64,000 nt of DNA from Leishmania infantum JPCM5 (lineage: Eukaryota > Euglenozoa > Kinetoplastea > Trypanosomatida > Trypanosomatidae), in assembly GCF_000002875.2 (NCBI RefSeq), contig NC_009393.2:66001-130000 (forward strand), read 5' to 3'. Positions 8,513 through 16,960 of this stretch are shown here, in pieces. Positions within the stretch are counted from its first letter, which is position 1. The number at the start of each line of letters is the position of its first letter. A program made the position numbers and the translations under genes. Below the pieces are notes generated by a model, which searched no databases, was not told the DNA's origin, and saw nothing but the letters and a program-made list of their open reading frames with translations.

Positions 8513-10024
8513 ATGTGCATCCTCGCCTTCATCACGCGCCACTGCGAGCGCTTCCCATTTATCCTGATTGGCAATCGTGATGAGGAACTGGCAAGGGTCA
8601 CTGGTGGGCTGACACTGGACACATCCACAGGGCTTGTGTGGGCGCTGGATCGACGCGCCGGTGGGTCGTGGATGGGTATCGAGCCTCGCAGCGGGCGTTT
8701 CGCCATTCTTACAAACTGCCGACGCTCGCCAGCCGCACCTTTGACCTGCAGCGCAAAGGCACGCGATGCGGACCAGTGCGGCGGTAGCGAGAGAGGTGAG
8801 CCGGCACAGCGCGCAGGGCTTTTCACCGCAGCTGCCGTGTGGCGCGGGGCTGCACCGCTCTCGCACATCTGCGCACACACCACCGTGGTGCCGGTGACTG
8901 CCTTGCCGACCGTACTGGCAACGGCCAAGACAGCAGCGGAAGACAGTCGTTGCCCTCAACACAGCAAGCAGCTGCGGACGGTGACACTCGCCTACGATCC
9001 ACCGACGTCGCGCGGCCTGGTCATCAAGAACTTTCTGCAAACGGGTATTCTGCCTGGGGACACCGCGCAGACGCCGATGGGTTGCACAAGAAGCGAGGAC
9101 GCTGACGCATCTCTGGGCAAGGACGATGCACTAGTGGCAGCGCTGCCGGCTGTACTGCGAGTGCCTCCCTACTACGCCGGCTTCAACCTTCTCTCCTGCG
9201 ACGACCTTCGTCGGTGCGGCGTCGATGCTGTAGCATCGGAGCATGGGCGGCACGAGTCTGGCAACACAAGCGCCGCCGCACCGGAGATCCTCTACACAAC
9301 AAATCGGTACACTGCCGAGCACCGGTGCCCGGTTGCACCAGGCCAGGTGCACTGCTTACAGAACAGTTACTTGGACAACATGCATGGCGAACCCATTACG
9401 GCCCGACTTGGGCAACTCTTCACGGACGCCCTCCACCGTGTGATCGACCCCATCGCAGCGGAGCAGCCCCCCTCGTCGACGTCGGGCATTACTCCAGCCA
9501 TGGTAACGGAGGTGGCGACGGCACTAGCGGACGAGTGCTTGTGCGACCGCTGCAGCTTCGACTTGCCCAAGATGGAGAAGACGGCGTTCTCGGCAGCGGC
9601 GGCGGCGGCCCTGCACGCGCAGCTGCACTCGAATAACCCGCTCCTGGGCTTTACTGAGAAGGAGCTCCATGAGTACTTTGGCAACAGCGCCGCCGGTGAT
9701 GAGGATGACGTTTCGGTTCGGTTTTGTGACGGGGGCGCCGCGACGCGTGAGGCCTACCTGCAGTCGAGCATATTCAAGCTGCCATTTCGTGGTTATGGCA
9801 CACAGATGCAGTCGATGGTGTTAGTGGAGCGGGTTGCAGCGGTGCCGTCGACGCTTTCCAACGTGGTGTCGTCTGCAAGCGCCACCACGGTCATCCACTT
9901 CTGTCAGCGAAAGGTGTCGTTTGACGTGGCAACACAGAGTGTGGTGGCGGCGCCGTGGATTGCCTACCGCATCCTCCAAGACGGCAGCTGCCTGCGCGAC
10001 TCCGCAGAGATACCAGCGCCATAA
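8513..10024 (+). CDS. TANGO2: TANGO2/NRDE-family protein
   Basis: 503-aa protein of the NRDE (Ser/Thr-rich, T10/TANGO2) family. The motif NRDE is at residues 21-24, preceded by FPFILIG and followed by GLVWALDRRAGGSWMGI, the conserved N-terminal block. Human TANGO2 has been linked to haem and lipid handling and to Golgi/mitochondrial function; the molecular role is unsettled. The start at 8513 is chosen because family members begin Met-Cys, giving Cys2. An in-frame ATG at 8474 would add 13 residues including part of a hydrophobic stretch, and the frame is open from 8306. The protein is much longer than animal TANGO2 (about 276 aa) because of insertions, including one Asp/Glu-containing segment near 360-400. 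Confidence 0.8.
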   Translation: MCILAFITRHCERFPFILIGNRDEELARVTGGLTLDTSTGLVWALDRRAGGSWMGIEPRSGRFAILTNCRRSPAAPLTCSAKARDADQCGGSERGEPAQRAGLFTAAAVWRGAAPLSHICAHTTVVPVTALPTVLATAKTAAEDSRCPQHSKQLRTVTLAYDPPTSRGLVIKNFLQTGILPGDTAQTPMGCTRSEDADASLGKDDALVAALPAVLRVPPYYAGFNLLSCDDLRRCGVDAVASEHGRHESGNTSAAAPEILYTTNRYTAEHRCPVAPGQVHCLQNSYLDNMHGEPITARLGQLFTDALHRVIDPIAAEQPPSSTSGITPAMVTEVATALADECLCDRCSFDLPKMEKTAFSAAAAAALHAQLHSNNPLLGFTEKELHEYFGNSAAGDEDDVSVRFCDGGAATREAYLQSSIFKLPFRGYGTQMQSMVLVERVAAVPSTLSNVVSSASATTVIHFCQRKVSFDVATQSVVAAPWIAYRILQDGSCLRDSAEIPAP

Positions 10025-10513
10025 TGCGCATAGATACGTACGCGCATACACACACACACACCGATGTGCTCATTGAAGGCCTCATCCCGCAGCGGTTGAT
10101 GCGAGCACGGAAGAGCTCCCGTACGGACGATACACCGCGGCGAAAGGGAGTCGAGTGGGGAAAGAAGGCAAAGACAGATCCCTGTCACCGCGGCGCGCGC
10201 TCGCTCTCTCTCTGTCGCCTATACACACGCACACACACACACCACCCCCATGTCTGATTCTGTCACCGTCTTCCTCCACGCATCCACTGCACCACGGCGC
10301 CTCTCGCTTACCCCCCTCTCCCTCTTTCATGGCGCTGCCCACACGCGCACACACACACACACACAACTGCGACGCGTGTGCTCCAATCCAGCTGTATCCG
10401 CCATCACCACTCTCCAAACCGCACTCCTCGCTACCTCACTCCCCCACACAGTCCTTCCCTCTCTTGCTCTCTAACATCTCGCACCACTTGCATCGACTTC
10501 TGCGGCTCAGAAG
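10025..10513. other. Spacer
   Basis: About 490 bp. Several (CA)n runs (near 10046-10060, 10224-10241 and 10347-10363) alternate with C/T tracts before the next start. No gene supported. Confidence 0.6.
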
Positions 10514-11431
10514 ATGTTCAGCCCACCGGTGTACATTTCCGTCGGTGACGAGTACGACAAGCGCGAGGTGATCGCGAAGGCAACAGGGCAGCCACCGTTC
10601 GTGGTCTCCGCGAAGCGTAACCCGCACATCAACGATGCCACCTTCGACCCCTTCGTATCGCTCTCAAACGGTGACCCGTACACCTCCGTTGGCTTTGCTG
10701 GGCCCTTCCGCGCAAACACTTCGGCAGGCGGCAAGACGGAGCACGGCAGCAGCGCCGCAGCCCCACCGCCGTTCCGCCCCGTCGGGGCCAGCAAGAAGAG
10801 CAGCGGCAAGGGCGACTATTACGGCACCTTCAGCGAAAAGGCACCGATCCGCCACGAGACCGAGTTTCCGCCCATCAAGACGGCCGCCGACTACAAAGCC
10901 GAGACGGCCGCAGCGAAGTGCAACTTCATCGTGAACCCGCCCAAGAAGGGCACATATGGCTACACCGGCCTCACCATTGGACAGGCAGGCGAGGTGCAGT
11001 ATGTGGCGGACCCATACGAGGGCAGCATGCGCCGCGAGGCGCTGCAGAGAAAGTACGAAGCAACGAAGCGCATCGGCTCGCCCTTCCGCAGTGCCGTCCG
11101 CTCCGGCGGCTGCTTCGATGAGAGCAAGCACGGCGTGAGTCGTGTGTACGGTTTGACGAAGCCGCTGCCCCCCAAGCGCAACCCATCATCGCAGCAGGCG
11201 ATCGCTAGCGCCGCTGCCGGCCGCAAGCCGTGGGTGCCTGGCGGCGCTCTTGTCCCTGATTTACTGAAGCAGCCGGAGTACCAGGAAGACCCGTACGACG
11301 TGAAGGAACAGAAGGTGCGGGCAATGCGCCAGAAGGAAAGTACCTACAAGCCATGGATCCCGGCCGGGAACGACCCGTACCGGTACATCTACACGAAACC
11401 CATCAACTACGACCCTCCGGCAGTTGTGTAA
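10514..11431 (+). CDS. CFAP96: CFAP96 (C4orf47/DUF4586)-like cilium protein
   Basis: 305-aa protein recognisable as the DUF4586 family by an ordered set of short motifs: YISVGDEY at 7-14, DPFV at 45-48, the GDYYGTF block at 100-106, NPPKKGTYGY at 141-150 with TGLTIG after it, and SPFRSAVRSGGCFD further on. Vertebrate CFAP96/C4orf47 has the same motif order and is associated with cilia and centrosomes. A flagellar axonemal or basal-body location here is inferred from the family. It is basic, Gly/Pro-rich and without TM segments. The start ATG follows a C/T-rich spacer and gives the family's usual N-terminus. Confidence 0.8.
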   Translation: MFSPPVYISVGDEYDKREVIAKATGQPPFVVSAKRNPHINDATFDPFVSLSNGDPYTSVGFAGPFRANTSAGGKTEHGSSAAAPPPFRPVGASKKSSGKGDYYGTFSEKAPIRHETEFPPIKTAADYKAETAAAKCNFIVNPPKKGTYGYTGLTIGQAGEVQYVADPYEGSMRREALQRKYEATKRIGSPFRSAVRSGGCFDESKHGVSRVYGLTKPLPPKRNPSSQQAIASAAAGRKPWVPGGALVPDLLKQPEYQEDPYDVKEQKVRAMRQKESTYKPWIPAGNDPYRYIYTKPINYDPPAVV

Positions 11432-13770
11432 CGGGCACCGCAGCGTCGCTCTCCCCTCGTTGTTCTTGTGCGCATCCGTCTGTGCCGCTGCTCTCGTGCG
11501 CTGCGCAGAGGAGTGGAAAGGGGAGGGGGGAGGGGGGTCGGTAGTACGGGTCGCTGATCTACGTACAGAGCTAGAAAAAAAAAAACAGAATGTACATAAA
11601 AGACGGCGGCGGAGGGTCAAGAGTGGTGTCTCTGTGTTTCCTGTCCTCGTTGTGGCTGTCCTGTCGCTGTCCCGCCTCCTCACACACACACATACACCAG
11701 CCCTTCCCCGGCCTCCCTTCCTATGTTCATTAAGATGCAGCGTTGCCCTGTTCTATGTCTTCTGTTGCTGTTGTTCGCTCGTCGGCTGTTGTGGCTGGCG
11801 AATATCTCACCCTCCCCCCTTCCTCCTTCCTCCGCCGTTCTGCGCGGAGTGTCTCTATGTATCAAGTTGTACACTGCCTCCATGTGAAGTATATCCAACA
11901 ACAGCAACGGCTGCAGTCTATCACCGCTGCGCCTGCTGCTCACGATGATGGTGATGACGCTGTGTGAATCTGTTGTCGTTGCTCGCCCCTTCCTATCTTT
12001 CACTACTGTATGTGCATCTCTCGCTGTGCTCGTTGGCCAGCGTCTATCCCTCTTGAGGTTTGTCTGTGTCTGTGTGCGGGCGCATCCTCTCTCTCTGACG
12101 CTCTGTCCTGCCCACCCCCCCCCTCAGCGTGCACGTGTGCCCGCGCCTCCTCGACTCTCTATGGGATGGTCCGCGTGTCCACTGCCCCAACTCCCTGCGC
12201 ACCTACACGTACGCACAGCTGCCGCGCTGCTTGAAAAAAGGAACATCTTGCGACACACGTGAAGGCGAGGGGAAAACAGAAATGTGTACGGCATACAATG
12301 TGTTATGCGACGTGCTGCGCGTGCATCGCTTGGCCACCGCGCCCCGCTGCAGCTCTACGCACATAATATTGCTCCTCTCCCCCTGCAAGCCATCCGATAA
12401 GACGCAAGGGATAGTGAGAGAGGGAGTCGCGCGTGGCGCTTTACTTCTGCACAGGTCTCCCCGAGCTCCCTCGCTTCGTTTACCGCGCCTTTACGTTGTA
12501 CTCGTGTGCCTCTCGCGACGCCCTCCTACCTCCCCCTCATCTACATCGCTCAGGCAGTGCGCGCCTTTCGCGCGTCTCTCTGTGCTTTCTTGCCCTGGTG
12601 GCCCCCTCATGACAAGCGGGGGAGGGATGAAGGGAGGAGCGTCGCACATCTCCGTGCGTGGCGTTGCAGAGTCCAGTGCACCCCTCCCCCCACCCCTTAT
12701 ATCCCGGTCCATGCTCAGTCGCTTCACGTGGTGACAGTGGTTTGAGGTCCTGGACGGCGCTGCGTCGGAGCGCCCGACGACAGCGAGCACGTGTGTGTCA
12801 TCCATACGATAGGCAAAACGTGTCAGGGTGACTCGAGCGTATGCCTCACGCGGCCCTCACCCGGCCCACTGATGTGTGGGGAGGAGCCTGCGTGCAGCCC
12901 CCTCCCCCACCCCCGAGGGGGGTGGGATGCACCCGGTGGCAGCCAGCGCGATGGGCGCGGCTGTGAAGCGACCTGCGAAGCGGGAGGCGGGCAGGGTTTG
13001 AGGAAGAGGCCGTGTTCTCCGATGACCGAGTCGGCGCATTGCTGCAAGGCGTGTGGCTACCGCTGCTTCGCACCGTGGGATGAGGTCCCATGGCAGGGCC
13101 AGGGGGCTGATGTGGGGTTTCGCTCATGTTGTACAGCAGAGAACAGGCACGTTGAAAACGGAAAGCGAAGCTCTCCCCCATCATTCCTTCTCCAACCCCC
13201 TCCCCCTTCGGCAAGTCTCGACCTCCGGACCGGGTGTATATGTGGCCACAGTCTCACATCCCCTCCCCCCCAAAAAAAAGAGAATAAGCTCTGCTGCTTT
13301 CCAGCGGCCAACAGAGGAGTGCATCGCATGTGCGCAGGACTTCTCTTCGCATTCGGCTTCTATCATCGCATCCCTCTCTCTCCATGCACGCACACGCGCA
13401 GACGCGGCAAGAGCAAAGACCATTGCCACTCCACTGAAGCGCCGCCTGTTGTGGGGGGAAGGGGTTCGCAGGAGGCGAAACAACCGCAGCAGGCCTCGCG
13501 GCATCTGGAGAACACGGCGAAGTGGGACTTGAGGCGCCACAGAGGAGTACTTTATGTGTGCGTGTGCGCGCCAAAGAGAAAGAGGAGCTGTGCTGAATCA
13601 CATTTGCCTCTCTCCTCCGCTCTCCTTCCCATAAACACCACCACCATCGCCGCGGTGCTCAGGATTAGCAGGTGCATACGCACGTACCAGGAGGCGGCGG
13701 AGACGACCCTTCATGCGGCGACGGTCTCACACACCAACATACGCGCTTTCCTTTTCTTTTTCTTTTGCTG
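11432..13770. other. Long spacer holding a SIDER-like element
   Basis: 2.3 kb with no supported gene. Parts: an A-run at 11574-11585 just after the stop region, T-rich sequence to about 12100, C-rich sequence, a SIDER-like repeat at about 12601-13170, then C/T-rich sequence leading to the next gene. The large ORF at 12791-13771 runs through the repeat and is not considered coding. Confidence 0.65.
12601..13170 (+). mobile_element. SIDER-like degenerate retroposon, copy 1
   Basis: About 570 bp homologous, with gaps, to 30992-31420. Shared landmarks in the same order: CCCCCTCATGAC at the left edge, CACATCTCCGTGCGT, GAGGTCCTGGACGGCG with CGTCGGAGCG, GACAGCGAGCACGT, CATTGCTGC, GCTTCGCACCGTGGGATG, and CACGTTGAAAACGGAAA near the right edge. 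Size, dispersed position in a 3' intergenic region and sense orientation fit SIDER elements (short interspersed degenerate retroposons of Leishmania, often in 3' UTRs and affecting mRNA level). Family assignment (SIDER1 or SIDER2) is not made. The boundaries are approximate. Confidence 0.65.
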
Positions 13771-13778
13771 ATGCTCAG
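13746..13778 (+). promoter_or_regulatory. Polypyrimidine tract abutting a start codon
   Basis: A T/C tract (13746-13767) runs almost into the ATG at 13771. No AG occurs between the tract and the ATG; the first AG downstream is inside the codons after it, at 13777-13778. If this tract directs trans-splicing, the acceptor would remove the ATG. An upstream acceptor such as those near 13661-13690 would keep it. Confidence 0.5.
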
Positions 13779-16122
13779 CCTGCTGTTGGAGCTCCTCGTG
13801 AGCATCGCGCTATGCGTCGCGCTGGCGTACTTTACATTTCTGAACGTGCCGGTGGAGGCGGAGGAGCCGGGGTCGACGGCAACGGCGTCAGCGGGTGACG
13901 GGGTCTCCGCGATGGTGGGGGCTGCTCCCTCTGGTGCCCTCCCCGGAACCGGCAGCGATGGTGCAGAGTACGGCCACGCGTACGACCCGCTCCTTCTCCT
14001 GCCGCACGAGCTGCCCCTCTACACGTCGATCACTCGCTACGTCTCCCTGGCGGAGGACACGACGCTCGGCATCGCCTACCGCTGGCTCCTCATCAACGGC
14101 CTTCACTACAGCCCTCGCGAGGTGTACGGAGAGCGCCGGCTGCGCGAGTGGGGCTACTGCTACTCCAGCAGCGTCGGCGGACCAAGCGGCGGAAAGGATG
14201 TCGACGGTGCTCTGAGCGGCGCTGGCATGCGCGTCAGTGACCGCCCCTCATCTGCGGTCGCCGCCTCGCTCTCCTCGGCGGGTAGTGCCATGGCGGCTAG
14301 TCTTGACTCCTCACGTTGTTCTCGTCGCCGTCTGCGCCGCGGCGCGGCAGCGGCCGCCGCCGCCCCGCCAACGCCGCTGCGGAGGGAGAGCGCGCATTGG
14401 GTGAATGTTCTCATCCGCTGTGCGGCCTTCCTGTGCCTCGGCGGTGGCACAGTGAAGCCGGAAGTGTGGACAGACCACCTACTCTACGGCGCAGAGAAGG
14501 TGTTGGAAAGCGTGAACGTGGGCTACGAGAACCGCATGCGAGCACGTGCGGCGCAGGCGCATGCCGTGGCGGCCCAACTCGCAAGCGCTGCCCATCCATC
14601 GCCGCCGCCGCACCGGGCCTCGTCACAGTCTGCGGCGCCGCTGCTTACAGCACCTCGAAAACCGCTCCTGCGCATCCAGCTGCTAGAGCTCGGCTCCGGG
14701 CTTCTTGGGGGTACGCTCCGTGACGTACGCCGCCCCCCACTGAGCCTCCACCACGGGGCCAGTGACGCCTCCGGCAGCTCCGCCACACCGGCGAGAGCAA
14801 CACCGCCAGCCAGACGTGCAGCGACTGCTGCCGCTGCCGGCTCACCGGGCATGGCACCATCGGCGGCTGGTTTTGCCCACCACCACCACCACCACAGCAA
14901 CAGCAGCGTCAGTAGTGATCACCGTCAGCAGATAAGCTCGCATGCCGCCCTCTACGCCCCCAGCTCCCTCCTCTCGTCCTCCGTGGCAGGCCTCAGCACC
15001 GCAATCACAGATGCGGTGTCTTCTGTCACGACTCGCGGCACTGACAGCGCGCATCTCAGCGATCCGGTGGCGGGCGCTCCTGTTGCAGACTACGCCGGCA
15101 GCTGCCCTTTGTTTACTGGTGGAGGCGGCGGAGCCAGCAGTGCAGGCGCTCAGCTTGGTGTTGTTCTCCCTCGCGTGGAGGGGGACGTCATCTCAGTGGA
15201 GCAGGCCTATAGTGAGGGTTGTCACATGAGGCCACCCACCCCTGCCGCGTCGAACTCGACCCCCGCTCGCGCACTATCCGCGGCCGCGTCTGCCTCGCCG
15301 CTGCCACGTGCATCAGCGGCATTCCAACTCCGCTGCTTCGCGGTACCCCTGCTCTACGAAGACCAGCGGTTTCACGTGCGTCTTGGCTGCTGCCTCCCCC
15401 TCGGTGCTCTCCTCCCCGTCTCGTTGTGCGTACCGCCGGACGTCCTTACGCTGAACTGCGCCGTCGCCGTACATCGCGTCACCTTCACCGGTCACCTCTA
15501 CGCCGCATTCCATGGGGCGCGTGTGGAGCTGAGCTTTCCCACCGCTCCGCTCTTCACGGCAGTAGTGAAGGTGATGCCCGACACCAGCGATGCCAGCAGT
15601 GGGAGCGGGTCGGTGGCGGAGGTCAGTCACCACGGCGGCTGGGGCATGCGTGCCTCCGGTGGCGGCGGCGTTCATTCCGGTGCGGCGGCGGCGGCGGCGA
15701 CGACGGCCTTCACCGCAACCTACACGCAGCGCAACGAGGCGACTGTCGTCGGTGGCTCCAGCATTGACGGAGGCCGTGACTCCTACAACGCAGCCGCACG
15801 CCCCCCGCTTCCCCCACGGTCTGGGCTGTACAGTAGCGGCAGCAACGCATCTTTAAATCATCATCATCGCAGCGGCATGAGCGGCGGCGGCGGCACGTCA
15901 GCAAGCGGATCGTGCTTGAACGAGCACAATGAAAAAGTGCAGGAAGTTGTGCTGCTGGCGGTGCGCCGCCTCATCGAGTCTCTGACGTACCCGAAAGTTC
16001 TGGTGGGTGAACTCGTGTGCCGTCGTCCCTCCGGTGCTGGCGGCACAGCGGAAGGCGGTGCGGAGATGCAGCTGCAGCTGAGATGGACTCGGCAGACCGC
16101 CTCGCTGCCCCTGTGCATGTGA
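13771..16122 (+). CDS. Membrane-anchored protein, possible SMP-type lipid-transfer domain
   Basis: 783 aa from ATG 13771. The N-terminus is a hydrophobic anchor (LLLELLVSIALCVALAYFTFL, about 4-24). Conserved-looking blocks are separated by Ser/Ala/His-rich spacers: PLYTSITRYVSLAEDTT near 90, HWVNVLIRCAAFLCLGG near 210, LLRIQLLELGSGLLGGTL near 300, a long block from FQLRCFAVPLLYEDQRFHVRL (about 515) to VELSFPTAPLF, and LTYPKVLVGELVC near the end. Anchor plus W-N-LI-R plus beta-rich blocks resembles TEX2-like SMP lipid-transfer proteins of membrane contact sites; this is a weak, unaided comparison. A soluble product from Met48 is possible (see the tract at 13746). A 61-codon out-of-frame upstream ORF begins at 13713. 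Confidence 0.6.
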   Translation: MLSLLLELLVSIALCVALAYFTFLNVPVEAEEPGSTATASAGDGVSAMVGAAPSGALPGTGSDGAEYGHAYDPLLLLPHELPLYTSITRYVSLAEDTTLGIAYRWLLINGLHYSPREVYGERRLREWGYCYSSSVGGPSGGKDVDGALSGAGMRVSDRPSSAVAASLSSAGSAMAASLDSSRCSRRRLRRGAAAAAAAPPTPLRRESAHWVNVLIRCAAFLCLGGGTVKPEVWTDHLLYGAEKVLESVNVGYENRMRARAAQAHAVAAQLASAAHPSPPPHRASSQSAAPLLTAPRKPLLRIQLLELGSGLLGGTLRDVRRPPLSLHHGASDASGSSATPARATPPARRAATAAAAGSPGMAPSAAGFAHHHHHHSNSSVSSDHRQQISSHAALYAPSSLLSSSVAGLSTAITDAVSSVTTRGTDSAHLSDPVAGAPVADYAGSCPLFTGGGGGASSAGAQLGVVLPRVEGDVISVEQAYSEGCHMRPPTPAASNSTPARALSAAASASPLPRASAAFQLRCFAVPLLYEDQRFHVRLGCCLPLGALLPVSLCVPPDVLTLNCAVAVHRVTFTGHLYAAFHGARVELSFPTAPLFTAVVKVMPDTSDASSGSGSVAEVSHHGGWGMRASGGGGVHSGAAAAAATTAFTATYTQRNEATVVGGSSIDGGRDSYNAAARPPLPPRSGLYSSGSNASLNHHHRSGMSGGGGTSASGSCLNEHNEKVQEVVLLAVRRLIESLTYPKVLVGELVCRRPSGAGGTAEGGAEMQLQLRWTRQTASLPLCM

Positions 16123-16960
16123 GAGGCGTGAGGGGAAGCCAACCCTGCCAGACGTGCGCGGGCAGCCCAGCAGAACTGCGCCTCCCCGCGTCCCCCTTCT
16201 CTGACTGTGGGATGCGGGAAAGGGAGAGGGAGACAGAGCAAGAGAAGGAAGCTGTCACGCTTCTCCGCCACCACCACCCCTCGCATACAGTTGCCTCACC
16301 GCCAAGCGTGCGTGCGTCCCAGAAGCTGCAACCGCGCGTTGCTGTCTCCACAGGCATACGCTTGAGCGAAGAAAAGGATCAGGTGTCACGCGAGAGCAGC
16401 AGCAATGCACTGAGTGAAGCGCAAGGAATGCACACAAGACACATGACACAGTTCCCGATCAAGGGTAACGATGGTGCGAGCGCGTGGCGGAAGGTGCGGC
16501 GTTGCTGCCGTGAATGAGTGTGTGCCCTCCCCTTCCGCCCCCCTTACATGGGCACTTGTGTCGACGAGGGGTGGGAAGAGGGGGGACAGACGGGCTCCTC
16601 TTCACGCCCCGCCTCGCCTCCCATTCACATTCCCCGTTGACCCATTCTCCTCCCGCTCTCGCTCTCCACCTCTGCTGCCCTTTCTTCGCGGATCTCTCAC
16701 CTCCATCCCCTCTCCACCCCCCCCACCCTAAACATACACACATAGAGGTTTGCGTTTGGTGAGTCGCCGCCGGCGACCTTCCCCTCCCCTCCATTGCCAG
16801 AGCCACACTCCACGCACATACACACATACATCCATGTATACCATAGACATACACGCCTACGCCCCGCACTTGTACATAGACACTACTGCACCCCGCCGAG
16901 ATAAGCCTTGTGCAGCACTCCCTGCCTCTGCGGTAAGAGGGGCTCCCTCATTACACGGTC
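16123..16960. other. Spacer
   Basis: About 840 bp with no gene supported. It holds C/T-rich DNA at 16600-16730 and short CA runs near 16735 and 16815 ahead of the kinesin start. Confidence 0.6.

Noticed and set aside
12129..12734. 201-codon + strand ORF
   Set aside because: Spacer-like composition, and it ends inside the SIDER-like element.
12791..13771. 326-codon + strand ORF
   Set aside because: It runs through the SIDER-like repeat and a C/T-rich spacer. Cys/His/Pro-rich composition and no conserved block.
14877..14895. CAC repeat encoding six histidines
   Set aside because: Natural low-complexity run inside a Ser/His-rich linker; not taken as a tag or a metal site.
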